Origin: Sapria himalayana
Taxonomy: Eukaryota; Streptophyta; Magnoliopsida; Malpighiales; Rafflesiaceae
Direction: 5' to 3'
Length of the DNA stretch: 64,000 nt
Assembly: GCA_029783825.1 (NCBI GenBank)
Contig: JAREIK010010233.1
Span: 1-64,000 of the forward strand
The notes under the pieces were generated by a model. The model was given only the letters and a program-made list of their open reading frames with translations, was not told the DNA's origin and searched no databases. This document shows positions 37,041 to 48,775 of this stretch, one piece after another (position 1 is the first letter of the stretch; each line of letters starts with the position of its first letter). The position numbers were made by a program, and so were the translations under genes.

Positions 37041-39170
37041 AACTTAATGTTAATGGGTTATATTTTTGTTATCTCTGAATAAATTATAAACATGTAACAA
37101 TATATATAAAGTTTTATAAAATTATATAGTCCTATAACATTATATATAATATCTATACTTTAATTTATATAAATGTATTACATTATGTATAAACACTTAT
37201 ATGTTTATATTAACATATAATGTTAAATATAAATATTTATACATATGTATTAATGTTTGTAAATATCTATACAACATTTACACAAAACTATCCATTTATA
37301 ATTTTCTTTATATAACAATTATGGAACATTAAATGATTATACAAATTTCTAAATTTTTATATTACATATTAATTTTTATATAAATATAGAATATTTATGA
37401 TGTTTATATAAATGTGATACAAATACTATATATTATTTATAAAGTGTTACATATATATATATAATTATATTTAAGTAACATTTATAATTATATTTTAATA
37501 ACAAATATTATATATAAACAAGTGTTTAATTATATAATCATATGACATTATATATAAAAGTATTTATAATTATATTTATAATTAAGTAAACTATTTTTAT
37601 TATTATATTTATAACTATGCATAACTAATTTTTAACTATATAATAAAGTATAACTATATGTATACTTTTATATAACTATATTTCTAAAAAAATATATTAT
37701 ATGTATACTAATAAATAACTATATATAATAGTATTTTACTAAATGTATAACTATATAAATGTTATATATAATTATATCTTTAATTACATATATATTAATA
37801 ACTATATCTGTATAAATATATATAAATATTTGTATAACTATGTAACACTCTATATAATTAAAAATAATAATATTTGTAACTATATATACATATATGTATT
37901 CATATAATTAAATGAAAATATTTGTTTATAATGTTGTATATATTTATGTGTAACTACTTATACCAACTTGTATGAATATATCTATATATAACTATATGTT
38001 AAATTATATATAACTATTTATAATTATATATATTATATGTATAATAATATATAAATATAAATAATTGTATCTTACTATATGTATACATATAAAAGTTTGA
38101 TGCATAATTATATTTAAATATTAAATTTATATCTTATATTTAATATATATTTGTATATATTAGCATATAAAAAAGTAATTTACTATAACTATACCTATAC
38201 ATAACTATATGTATAAATATATAAAATTAAATGAAAACATATTTATACCTATATGTATAAATATAAGTATAACTAAATGTGTAACAATATGTATAACCAC
38301 ATGTACCTATATTTATAATTATTGTATAACAATATACAACATCATGTTTAACTAAATGTGTATAACTATTTATTTATATTTGTATAACTATACAAAACTC
38401 TATATAATTAAATATAACTATATTTATAACTATGTATACATAAATGTATACATTTATGTAAATTTACATATTTGTTTATAATTTTGTATACATTTATGTA
38501 TAACTACTTATCACTATGTGTATTAATATATCTATATATAACTTTTTTTATTAATTATATATAACTATTTATTACTATATATATTATATGAATAATAATA
38601 TATAACTATAAATAATTGTATCTTACTATATGTATAACTATAAAAGCTTTATACATAATAATATTTAAATATATACTTTACAACTTATATTTAATATATA
38701 TTTGTATATATTAATATATAAAAAAGTATTCTACTATATATAAACCTATACATAACTATATGTATAAATATATAAAATTAAATGAACAAATATATAAACC
38801 TACATGTATAAATATACGTTTAACTATATGTGTAGCTATATGTATAATCACATGTAACTATATTTATAATTACATGTATAACAGCATACAACATTATGTT
38901 AACTATATATGTATAACTATATATAAATATTTGTATAACTATTTAAAAGTCTATATAATTATATATAACTATATTTGTACTTATTTATACATATATGTAT
39001 ACATATATGTAAATCTATATAATTTTTTATAACTTTGTATACATCTATGTATAATTACTTATAATTACTTTTGTGTGTGTGTGTGTGTAACTATATGTTT
39101 AACTATATATAATGATTTATAACTATATATACTATATGTATAATAACATATAACTATACATATATGACAC
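37040..39170. repeat. AT-rich satellite block 1, unit about 550 bp
   Basis: Units are recognised by TGTATAACTA followed by a CTCTATATAATTA-type word, at 37831, 38381 and 38932, giving spacings of 550 and 551 bases. Within each unit, CTATACATAACTATATGTAT and AATAATTGTATCTTACTATA recur in the same order. The block lies between the CACTA 5' region and the transposase gene. No genes. A (GT)n tract occurs near 39070-39088. Confidence 0.85.
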
Positions 39171-40017
39171 ACTATAATGGACCATTCTAGCACAACACGG
39201 CCATTTTTACGCCTCTATATTTGGCAGTACTCATAAATAACTGTTTAAGTAGTTGATGAATTATAGGAGTTTCTTTTACATATTCTATTGCCTGCTTGCT
39301 ATTTATTTTTGTTTTGAATTATTTTCATCTTACTGACATTTATTTTTCCTAAGTGTTAGGTGTAATGAGGTATGGTTGATTCTGAAACCTCCTCCACCTT
39401 TTGATGATACCAACCCATACAACGTGTTAAAGCTTCGAGAGAAATCCTGACAACTCAATACAAGACAAGTATATGGTGTTCTAGTAGTCTTTTATGATGT
39501 AATTAACAGTTATACAATCAAATTTCATAATCTTCTAAGCTACTTCTCATTATGTGTTAAGATGCAACGGATGGGAAAATAATTTGTAATTGATTGAAAA
39601 ACTTTGTTAGGTATTCAGATTATGCATAGTGTGTTAATATTAATAAGTTATAAAAAAAGATTTTTTTTATTATAATTTGCATCTTTTAGAAGAGAAAAAG
39701 GTCATATATGTATGTATGTATCCATGTATGTTTGTATGTATGTATGTATTGAACTTTCATCCTATAAAATTTAAAAGCAAATTTCTTGTACCTTGTGTTT
39801 CCAGGTACACCGTAATTTTCAACAAACAAAGAAGAAGTTTGTAGCCCTAGTTAATCTGTTTGATCCCTTTTTTTATGCTTTTACTGAGTTCCTAGCTATT
39901 TATTGTTAATGCTCCATTATTGATTAGGACAAAACCTATTGAAGTGAAAATAACTTTTGGACGGGTGGAGGTGGAGCTGGATGTATAGTAGGTTGCATAT
40001 CATGGGTAAACAAAACT

Positions 40018-43000
40018 TTATCGGAACCAAAATAAATTTTCAATGAACAAAAAATTAATTAGAGACAATCGTGTTTGTTTACTAAATTGATTTTTTTTGT
40101 GACTAGTTATGGAAGACAATCGTGAATGGATGTACAATGGTCGAATAATAAATAGAATATTCTCTAATGAATGGGGGGATAAAGCTAATAAATTTGTTGA
40201 GCTTGCTCTTAGACATCCTGAGTGTATGAATGGTGGTACATATATAAGGTGTCCTTGCACTTTAGTTAAATATCAGATAAGTCCAACAAAGGTGTCAAAC
40301 AAAGGTGTATGAATTTTTTGAGTTTGCTTTTAGAATGTTGAGACTGTGAAGTTGCATTTGTATAGAAATGGTTTTGTTGTGGAATACTATGTTTGGATAT
40401 ACCATGGTAAGAAGCAAGTCCAACAAATGTGTAAAAGTTTAGTACAGGTGTTAGTAAGTGAAACTAATTAGATAGTCTCGGATAATATGAATCCCTTTAC
40501 AAAATATAGAATGGTTTGTGATGTTGTGGGTCCTGAATTCAACCTGAATGAGGAACCCAATGCCAATGCAAAAAATTTGTATGACATGATTCTAGCTGGA
40601 GACAACCCTATTATGAGAGAGATTCTAAGCATACTCAACTATCTCTAGTCATGAGGATGTTAGAAATAAAGTGCAGACACAGGTGTCCGCAGGCATGGTT
40701 TGATGATTTGTCTAATTTTATTCAACAATTGTTTCTAGGAGATAATCTGATGCCATTGGATTTCTAACACATGAAGAAGTTAGTTAGAGGCTTGGGATTA
40801 CCCGTACATGTCATTCATTATTATTTGAACAACTATATGATAAACGAGGGTGATGACAGTGACCTTAAGAGTTATAAAATATGTGGTCATCCTTAGTACA
40901 AGCAAAAGGTTAGGAGTTCTGGAAATAGATTGTATATACGGAAGTTGAAGGTGTCATATAAGAAGATGCATGTTTTTCCAATAACACCTAGGTTACAGAG
41001 ATTGTATGCATCAATCACAACATCTAAAGAAATGAGGTGGCATTCAGAGCATCATATGAAGGATGGTAAGATGTGTTACCCTTCTGATGCCCCTACTTGG
41101 AAATATTTTGATGGGTGTTTTTTTGATTTTTCTTCTGATATTTGAAATGTTAGGCTAGGGTTGGCTGATGGTTTTCAGCTGCTTGGTCAATCTAGACAGT
41201 AATATTCATTGTAGCCTATGGTGGTAATGTTGTATAACTTGCCTCTAGACTTATGTTTGAAAGAAGAATTTATGTTTTTTACTATGTTAGTGTCAGGGCC
41301 AACAAATCCTAAGGGAAAGATAGATGTTTTCTTGCAGCCATTGATAGTGGAGTCGAAAAGTCTTTGGGGTGTTGGGCTTCAAACTTATGATATTTCCAAA
41401 TTGAAAAATTTTTAGATGCGCACTGACCTCATATGGACCATAAATGACTTTTTAGTATATTCTATGATGTCTGGGTGGAGTACAACTGGTATGTTAGCAT
41501 GTCAGCATTCTATGGAAGATTCTGATGCTTATATATTAATTAAGTGTGGAAAATAGTCATGGTTATACAACCATCAGAAGTTTTTGCCCATTAATCATCG
41601 ATTTCGACATAACACCAAATACTTTATTAAGAATAAAAAGGTTACTAAACAATTCACGAGGGTTAGATCTAGAGATGTAGGATTTGAATAACATAGGGTT
41701 GAGGAAAGTGATAGATATTGATGCTGAGGTTGTGAACGCAACTATATCTAAGATTTGTTGATGGAATAAGAGAAGTATTTTTTGGGATTTGCCCTATTTG
41801 CGTGAACACTTGCTCAGACACAATCTTGATGTTATGCATATCGAGAAGAATGTGTTTGATAATATTTTCAATACAATATTTAACATTCCAGGGAAAACTA
41901 AGGACACGTACAAGTCAAGAGATGATTTGAATAAATATTGTCATCGTGCTCAATTTGTAAAAAATCTTGTCACTAGTAAATACCCTGATGTGCCATTTGT
42001 TGTGAATAAATCATAGAAGAAAGATGTGTTGGAGTGGGTAGATATGAACAAACTCAAGATGTTTGGCATGAAGAATCATGATTGTCATGTATTCATGCAA
42101 AGGTTGTTACCAATTGCTCTTCGAGAATTCCTGCCTAAGAGAATATGGGAGCCGATAACTAAGATTTATTTATTTTTCAAGCAATTAACTTCTTCTTCTT
42201 TAACTGATGAGGAATTCATGAATCTGGATGAATAAATTTTTATTATCTTATGAAATCTTGAGAAAATCTTCCCTTTAAGTTTTTTGACTCAATGGAACAT
42301 CTTCCAGTGCACTTGGCTTATGAAGCTAGGATTACTGGTCCTATCCATTATCATTAGATGTATCCTCCAAAAGGTAATATTAATTCACTCAACCAATTCT
42401 TTTCCCACACACACACACACACACACACAAATGACTTGTAATATTCAATAATCTTTTTATAGATACTTGAGGAAAATAAAACATACAAAATGAATAGGGC
42501 TCAGGTTGATGAATTTAAATCAATAGGTTAAATTATGGATGAGGCTGCCAAATTAGCATCATTATATTTCAAAGAAGGAGATCCAATTCTTCCACTTCAG
42601 GAAAAGCAGAATGAGGCCTATCTTATTGACATTATGGATAATGATATGTTTGAAAATTTCAAGCCTTGGGTAAAGTAATTAGTGCTTAAGTAAAATGGTA
42701 TCTACCATACAATGATATACTACAGCACTTTTATATGTCCTAATGAATTGTCCAGATGTTCAATTATTCATAAAGTAAGTATTACCTAAAGGTCAAATGA
42801 GATCTATTTACCATTTTAATTTATTATTTCCTATCAAAGTATCATTTATTTCTAAATTCTTTTTTTGTTAATTTGTTACAGATAAACATAAATAGTTTCA
42901 AAACATGAATGAAGAAGCTATCAATGTTGTGACGAAGTAAGAATATCCATCAAAGTTTGAAAAATACGTATGTTTACTTAAAATGAAAATCACAAAATAA

Positions 43001-43807
43001 TTATTTTTTTCTAATAAAAATTTATATTTGTGATCTCAACGATCAACTGATTTTTGATTGCAGGTTCATAATCATGAAAATAAAATTTTCAATCATTATC
43101 ATTGAAGTATAGCACAAGGTCCTCTAAGAGAGGTTAGAACTTATAATGGTTACCATGTGAATGGTTTTAAATTTCACACTAAATTGTATCAGGCAATAGA
43201 CAATATGGGGGTATGCATTAAAGGATCCGTATACAATGAAATTGAATATGACTATTACGGGACTCTGGTCAAAGTGATAAAGTTAGAATTTGAAGCCCTC
43301 CTGGTTAAATTAATTGTATTATTTAAATGTGAATGATTCAATCCAACACCACATGTTAGTAGTGTTGTCCATCCTCGATATTAACTTGTTGATGTGCACA
43401 ATAAAAATTGATTCAATATGTATGAACCTTTTGTATTAGTAGTACAAGCATCACAGGTTTATGATTTTGAATTTCCGGGTTGGACCCATCCTAGAAAGGA
43501 TTGGAAACATGTGTGCAAGATAAAAGCAAGGGTTCAAATTGACATACCCGCATCACCAAGAACTAATATCATAGAACTAGCTTTTCAATATGATTACAAT
43601 GATGTTATTATCAAAGCTGTGGTGGGGGATGAAGATGTCCTTTTAGTCACATCTTCTGAGATGGATATAAGTGGGAATTTAGATGTTGATGAATATTTAA
43701 TTGATAATGAGGAAGAAATGAGTGATGTAGAGAAGTTTGAAAATGATGTTACTACATTTGAAGAGGGCGATGAATTAAATTTGGATGATTCTGATGAGAA
43801 TGACTAG
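40018..43807 (+). pseudogene. CACTA tnp2-type transposase (Transposase-associated, tnp2, DUF4218, DUF4216)
   Basis: Domains in order: Transposase-associated at about 40109-40280 (MEDNREWMYNGR, IRCPC); tnp2 at about 40480-42010 (RLYIRKLKVSYKKM, NVRLGLADGF, YNLPLDLCLK, IDVFLQPLI, and HNLDVMHIEKNVFDNI at 41818-41866); DUF4218 at about 42240-42375 (EKIFPLSFFDSMEHLPVHLA); DUF4216 at about 43060-43540 (YYGTLVKVIKLEF, LFKCEWF, PFVLVVQASQVYDF). An acidic tail ends at 43807. Numerous stops replace expected Arg, Gln or Trp, for example TAG near 41413 and 42356 and TGA near 41142. Such proteins cut and join CACTA ends. Introns are likely (42380-42470, 42780-43060) but exact splice sites were not fixed. 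Confidence 0.9.
42403..42428. repeat. (CA)n microsatellite
   Basis: A pure run of CA dinucleotides in the presumed intron after the DUF4218 segment. Confidence 0.95.
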
Positions 43808-43921
43808 ACAGTGAGTTTTATGTTATTTTAATCATTAATCATTTTTGTTTATGTTAATTGCCTTATGTATTTTACTTGAAGCTTACTAATAAATAATGCG
43901 TTGTTTATTATTTTGAATAGA

Positions 43922-45170
43922 TATGGCACATGGACGAGATAGAGGCAACACGTTGTAAGGTTATACCAGTTCTAGTATATGTAGCAAGGCATTAGGTATG
44001 CCCAAACCTAGTAGAAGTTCATGGGTGGATAAGATGCCATAGTAGATAGAAAAGGTTGTGAATGTACCGCAGTAGTAGCATCAGCAGACTGATCCACATA
44101 ATGGTCCTGAGATTTTGAAGAATGATCAAGAGATGTGGGAGGTAGAGGATGGAGATGTTGGAAGAGGTTTGATAAACATAGCGGCAATCTTCGCTCATAG
44201 TGGGCTGGGAAGGGTAGTGGCATGTCAACACACACTTGTGGATATCGCTCTATGAATGAGCATGAATGAGCATTGATATTATTTTTTATTTATACTTTTT
44301 ATATTTATTACTTTATGAATTATGTTCAATTATGCCTAATTTTTATTTATCATAAAAAATTTTTGTTCAATAGAATTAACGTATGTATTGTGCGTAATCA
44401 AAGACATGCAAGGAGCTTAAGAAGACTAGTGCTCCTCACTTATTCAAATACACACACATGAAGGCTCATGATGGTCAGACTTTTGTTGATCAGAGATCTC
44501 ATACAATAAATGTAAGTTTCATTAAAAAAATATCTTTTCTCTTTTTTTTGAATATAAATTTAAATACATATCGTAAATGTTTATTAAGCGAGATATGAGG
44601 AAATATTAGCCGCTACAACTCAAGTGTATTTTAGTCTACTTCAGGTTCATGTGATGGTGCAACATGTAGTTCTCATTCATCAACTCCACCTATTGATACG
44701 AATCAGATTTGGTATGCGGCTGTTGATATCAAGGAGAAGATGTCTGTCTATGGCATCGGTTCATCGACATCATCATTCTACTCGCATTGGCGACCAGATA
44801 ATTAAGCTGCATTTTCAGGACCAGATTCGAATTTGTTCTTGATGATGGAGAAATTTCAAAACATGATGCGAAATGTTATATAGTATTAGTACGCCGATAC
44901 CCTACGACGCATGATTGATGATAAGAATGATAGGGATGACTTGCATCTGCATTTTGACTGGCTTACAAAGAATTTTCAGGATGGAGGACTGCAATTCAAC
45001 CCTAATGATCTGCCTTGTATTATTTAGTGTTATGGTCTTGCTACAACATCTACTCCATCACCTACAGCAGCACCTACAGCAACCGCATCAGGACTAGCAG
45101 TAGTAGACAGCTCAACCCTAGTACCCGACATCTCACCATGCAGACCAAATATGTCTCAGCATGACGATTA
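43922..45170 (+). pseudogene. CACTA second gene, TnpA-like (plant transposase Ptta/En/Spm family)
   Basis: Starts near ATGGCACATGGACGAGATAG at 43922, about 115 bases after the transposase stop. The C-terminal part (about 44645-45010) reads STPPIDTNQIWYAAVDIKEK, then MSVYGIGSSTSSFY, the block usually seen as (L)WxxAVGxxKKGRVYGLGS in this family. A segment with RRMIDDKNDRDDLHLHFDWL follows. Premature stops occur near 43957, 44040 and 44802. In En/Spm the corresponding protein binds subterminal repeats and assists transposition. Only the first exon and C-terminal block are clear; the middle (44260-44640) is AT-rich and probably intronic. Confidence 0.72.
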
Positions 45171-45271
45171 TGAAACTAGGTCGGTAAATCCTCAGTAATA
45201 GGTTTATCGACCAAAAAACAGCTAATTACGGACGAAATAATTGGTCGATAATTTAGTAAATTTTAGTAGAG
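45171..45271. repeat. 3' subterminal repeats and terminus of the CACTA element
   Basis: Words AGGTCGGTAAAT, TTATCGACCAAAAAA and AATTGGTCGATAATTTAG precede the terminus TTTTAGTAGAG, mirroring the 5' region in inverted orientation. ATC follows as the target duplication. Confidence 0.85.
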
Positions 45272-45660
45272 ATCACCCATCTTAGTATAATTCTCGCTTA
45301 GATACTTTTAACTTTAAAAATCTTATAAAATCCAATATATTCGAATTTATATAATCATACATTTAAGTCATAAAGAATAAATACACATAAAAAAATATAG
45401 CTTTCAATATACACACATAATTCTCACTACAAATATGATTTGTAATCCTCTATATAAGTTATCATAATCATTTTCTATATAAAAATATGAAAATGATTAT
45501 GATAACTTACATACTTAAAAGAACTCATATAAAACTTTAAATAATTATAAAAAATTGATCAATTATATAATAATTGAGAAATATTGTTAGTTTCTTAAAT
45601 ATTGGATCATTTAAATCTCATAATGATTATAGTTTGCATATGTGTTTCAAAAGTTAAATA
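45272..45660. other. AT-rich flank of the CACTA insertion
   Basis: Starts with ATCACCCATCTTAGTATAATTCT, an imperfect second copy of 35829-35851, showing the target was a short tandem host repeat. No gene is seen. A CACTACAAATATG word occurs at 45425 but has no subterminal repeats beside it. Confidence 0.5.
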
Positions 45661-45670
45661 TAAAATTAGA

Positions 45671-46412
45671 TCATTTAAATCTCAACAGATATCTTGAAGC
45701 ATTGGGTGATTTCAGAATTTCCAAGACATACATAAAAGAATCTCCCACATCCTTTTTAAACTTATAAATTTCTGCAAATCCAAAAAAATCTGTAGCATGT
45801 CCCCACAAACCAAAATTTTTATAATTTTTTGTGTTTTTCAGATATATGTTAGCACCTTTTGTATATTCATGGTATGTTTCTTTTATTTTCAGATATTCTT
45901 TATGAAGTTCCATATGAAACACACCCATGGAATCCACATATAAACCATTTATATTCTGAATTTCAATATTGAGGTTTTGAGCATCTCCAGAACCATGGGT
46001 CCCTCAATGTTAGTATGGAGCCACAAATGAATTATTTTTTCATATGTTTGTCTATTAGTGAATAAAATCATCATGAATGGTTCTCTCTAATATCCAGCAT
46101 CCATTGCCAACAATTTTTTAGAAATGAAATTATGCACCAAAAACTCATTGATTTAAGAAGCATATTAGCTCCTTGATAATCTCCTTTCAAAATTTATACG
46201 GCGATGTCCAATTGAAGAAAGTAATGTATCATCAAAAAATGAAAGAAATAGATGAGTTGATGATAAATAAAAATCTTTGGAACACATTGAAATGTAAATA
46301 CATTGTTCGCCAAATAGCAACAGCATTTCATGTTCTTAATTAAGTCTCTTAGAGTCCACAAGTCACCCATTATTGGTCCCCCACCACCTATCAAAGTAAC
46401 AAAGAGTAACAA
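45671..46412 (-). pseudogene. Unidentified plant gene fragments, minus strand
   Basis: Two broken minus-strand frames (45671-45937, 88 codons; 46194-46412, 72 codons) with a frame-shifted link between them. I do not recognise the product. The segment GDLWTLRDLIKNMK and the following ILKGDYQGANMLLKSM faintly recall pentatricopeptide helices, but this is weak. Composition is less AT-rich than the surroundings and codon use looks coding-like. The fragments lie on the same strand as the UTP6 remnant upstream at 46622-46810, so they may be further exons of the same captured gene or a second one. Confidence 0.35.
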
Positions 46413-46621
46413 AGTAACAAAGAATATGAATATAATACTTACCCAAAATAAATCTTACAATATTTCACTCTCTCATATCACTGCTTCAACTGAGTTTTAC
46501 CCTCAATAAAACATTGAGAGTAAATCTCATCGTAATGATCTAAATATGTCTAGAAGAACATAGTATCAAAAATAATAATGAAAATATAAAGTTTACCAAA
46601 GATATTGATTCCTTAACATCA

Positions 46622-46810
46622 GCTTGTTGAGGTATGTAAGTTCCATTCAAATATACTCAACCCATAGATCTGGATTTGAGCAGATTCTTAAACCATTGTG
46701 CATAAGAACCCTAGCAGTTGTAGCATTTAAGTTATAATTAAATTCCCAAGTTGCAGCATAAATATTACAGCCAAGGATGGGATGCTGGTGTTCTGGTTCA
46801 GGTCTTGACT
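46622..46810 (-). pseudogene. UTP6: UTP6 (U3 snoRNA-associated protein 6) gene fragment
   Basis: The minus-strand frame reads NIYAATWEFNYNLNATTARV, then LMHNGLRICSNPDLWVEYI, a stop, and MELTYLNKL. This closely follows the N-terminal HAT-repeat region of UTP6, a component of the SSU processome that handles pre-18S rRNA (typical form IYAAxWEFDHNLN...ARxLMQNGLRxC...LWVEYLRMELTYLNKL). The stop falls where Arg is expected, fitting CGA to TGA. Only one exon-sized piece of about 60 codons is clear, so it is a relic, possibly carried by a transposon. No other part of UTP6 was identified with confidence. Confidence 0.78.
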
Positions 46811-47157
46811 ATTCTACACTGTATGTTGTGTTTTACTGAAATCACATCGGATTTCTGAAATGGCATCGAGTTTTTGAAATCACAACAGCAGTAACTCTTC
46901 ATATTTGGGTTTGTAAAAAAAATTAAATTTAGCTACAAATTACCAAGGGAAAATCCATCTCTAAAGTTGTTGAATTTTCATATTATTTTATTTTAAAAAA
47001 AAACATATTATTTCATATAACCTTAATTAAATTGTATAAATATATAACCCTACAAAATTTATTATATTTCATATTTTTAATAATTTATGGACAAATCTAT
47101 AATATTATTTAATAAATAAATAAATAGTATGAAATTATAAAAAAGTATTTCATAAAT

Positions 47158-47197
<40 letters not shown>

Positions 47198-47657
47198 GGT
47201 TATACATTTTTAAGAATTTAATATATTTTTATGAATATAATATGAAATAAATTTTTAGACATAAAAATTCATATTATTTGATATAATTTATAATTTATAA
47301 AAATCCTAAAATAACATAAAGTGAGAAGATTATAAAAAAAAGATATATTTATTATTTTAGTAAGAATGAAATATAAAAAGCTAATATTAAATATTTTATT
47401 CAAAGGTTTAACTCTTATAAATTTCAGTAGTGCAAAAATAAAACTTGAATTCAAATCAATGTAGGGTCAGATTGGTAGTGCTCTTCAAAATTATTTATAG
47501 GACAAATAATAATTTTAAGTGTTTTTAGGACAAAAAAATATCATTAGTAATATTTTTAAAAACTCTTTTGAAACCATAAAAATCATTAGAAGTATTCTTT
47601 TAATAAGCACCTCGAGAAATTTTTTTATTAATCATCAAAAGTTTTTGGATATAATAT
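46811..47657. other. AT-rich stretch with a (CA)n tract
   Basis: No gene. A (CA)n run lies at about 47160-47189. The rest is A/T homopolymer-rich. Confidence 0.6.
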
Positions 47658-48158
47658 AGGTGTCAAATGGGCCAGGTGGCCAGGGCATGGCCCAAAGTCT
47701 AACGCAATTCAGTCATGCCTGGCCCGACATGACACATAGCAATTTCTTGCTCGGGCCCATGCTGGGTTGACCCTCTGCATGAATCATGTTGTGCCATGCC
47801 TAGGGATTTTGACCCATGTGTCATGCCAAGCATGGCATGGGTGCCTGGAACTTGGGCATGGCAGGGGGGACGATGTGGTGATGCACAATGGGCAATGACT
47901 CGACATGCCCAATGGGCGATGGTGATGTGGCGACATGCCCCTTTAAATCTTAATTAAAAAAAAAGGATCCGCCCTGAGTCAAATCGACCCATCCAACCTG
48001 ACCAACCTGGTCTAAACCATTCGAACTTGGGTAGATTCCAAGCCATAGGTAGTGTCAGGTCCGAACCACCATGTCATGCATGTCATGACAGGAACATCAA
48101 GCCAGCCCAGAGTGGCCATAAAAAAATGGGAAGGGCCAGCCCTACCCTTTTGACACCT
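47658..48158. mobile_element. Non-autonomous hAT-like element (GC-rich MITE)
   Basis: An approximately 500-bp GC-rich island in AT-rich DNA. The left end reads AGGTGTCAAATGGGCCAGG. The right end reverse-complemented reads AGGTGTCAAAAGGGTAGGG, giving imperfect terminal inverted repeats of the type seen in plant non-autonomous hAT elements with GGGCC/GGCCC-rich termini. No coding capacity. Flanking octamers (TATAATAT and TTACGATG) do not match, so no target duplication is demonstrated. Confidence 0.6.
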
Positions 48159-48654
48159 TTACGATGTAATTAAAACATCTATTCATTTATAGTTAAAATA
48201 TCAATTTATTTTATTTAAAAAATTTGAAAAATATGATTTTTTTAAAAAATTCAAATAATTCAAATTTTTTGAAAATATATTTTTATTAAAGATTTATATA
48301 ATCATAAAAGTAATTCTTTTAAATTTTATTAATATAAATATTTATTTGTTAATTAATTAAGTCACATTTTTGTAAAATTTTTTATCATACAAATAATTAT
48401 TTTAGGTTTTTATTAATACAAATATTTATGTATGTTCATTTATTACTACAAATATTTTAAAAAATATTTATAATTATAGAATTAATTATTTAATGTATAT
48501 ATTAATAAGTATATTTATATATCATAAATAAATAATTTAAATAATGTTTTTGTATAATTAGGGTTTTGGGATGTCTCGAACCGGGCTGAACCTAGTGGAT
48601 TTTGGGCTAGGGCCCATGCCGGGCCTGATCTCACAGAACCATGTCAGGCCAGCA
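48159..48654. other. AT-rich stretch with a second GC-rich block
   Basis: 48560-48654 is rich in GGGCC/CCGGGC words similar in style to the element at 47658-48158, and may be a fragment of the same family. The remainder is AT-rich without genes. Confidence 0.4.
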
Positions 48655-48775
48655 ACGACATGGTATACTCGCTGCTTCTTATGGTCTGTAAATAGATAGA
48701 ATCATAGTCAATGGTTAAAGATCCATAGAACCCTCAACTTGTTGATAAGTAGTTATCACACATTCCTAATATAAT
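48655..48775 (-). pseudogene. TnpA-like fragment, minus strand
   Basis: The reverse complement (CAACAAGTTGAGGGTTCTAT, then a GAC...ATTCTATCTATTTACAGACC segment) aligns base by base with 59490-59580 of the plus-strand TnpA-like gene and with 31350-31405. It is a second relic in the inverted orientation. The block CCATAGAACCCTCAAC occurs again near 48865, so the fragment has been partly re-duplicated. Confidence 0.6.

Larger units (their letters stand above)
35889..45271 (+). mobile_element. CACTA (En/Spm) transposon, complete but decayed
   Basis: The 5' end is CACTAATAAAAC. The last 29 bases, reverse-complemented, align without gaps to the first 29 with 22 matches, both reaching the subterminal word TA(C/T)CGACC. 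Three-base duplications ATC flank it (35886-35888 and 45272-45274), the target size typical of CACTA elements. The 9.4-kb interior holds subterminal GGTCGGT/ACCGACC repeats at both ends, an AT-rich satellite, a tnp2-type transposase gene and a TnpA-like gene, both on the plus strand. This matches autonomous En/Spm layout, but many stops show it is dead. The right terminus reads CTCTA instead of CACTA. Confidence 0.9.

Noticed and set aside
35829..45294. Approximately 23-bp flanking repeat (ATCACACATCTTAG type) as an unusual long target duplication of the CACTA element
   Set aside because: The left copy ends well before the insertion point (60 bases from its start to the element). The ATC triplets directly at the ends are the better duplication, and the longer match is explained by a host tandem repeat.
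45425..45440. CACTACAAATATG as a possible 5' terminus pairing with 63028
   Set aside because: Only the first eight bases match, and no CTAGGGA or CGTCGCTAA subterminal repeats follow. A chance match cannot be excluded.
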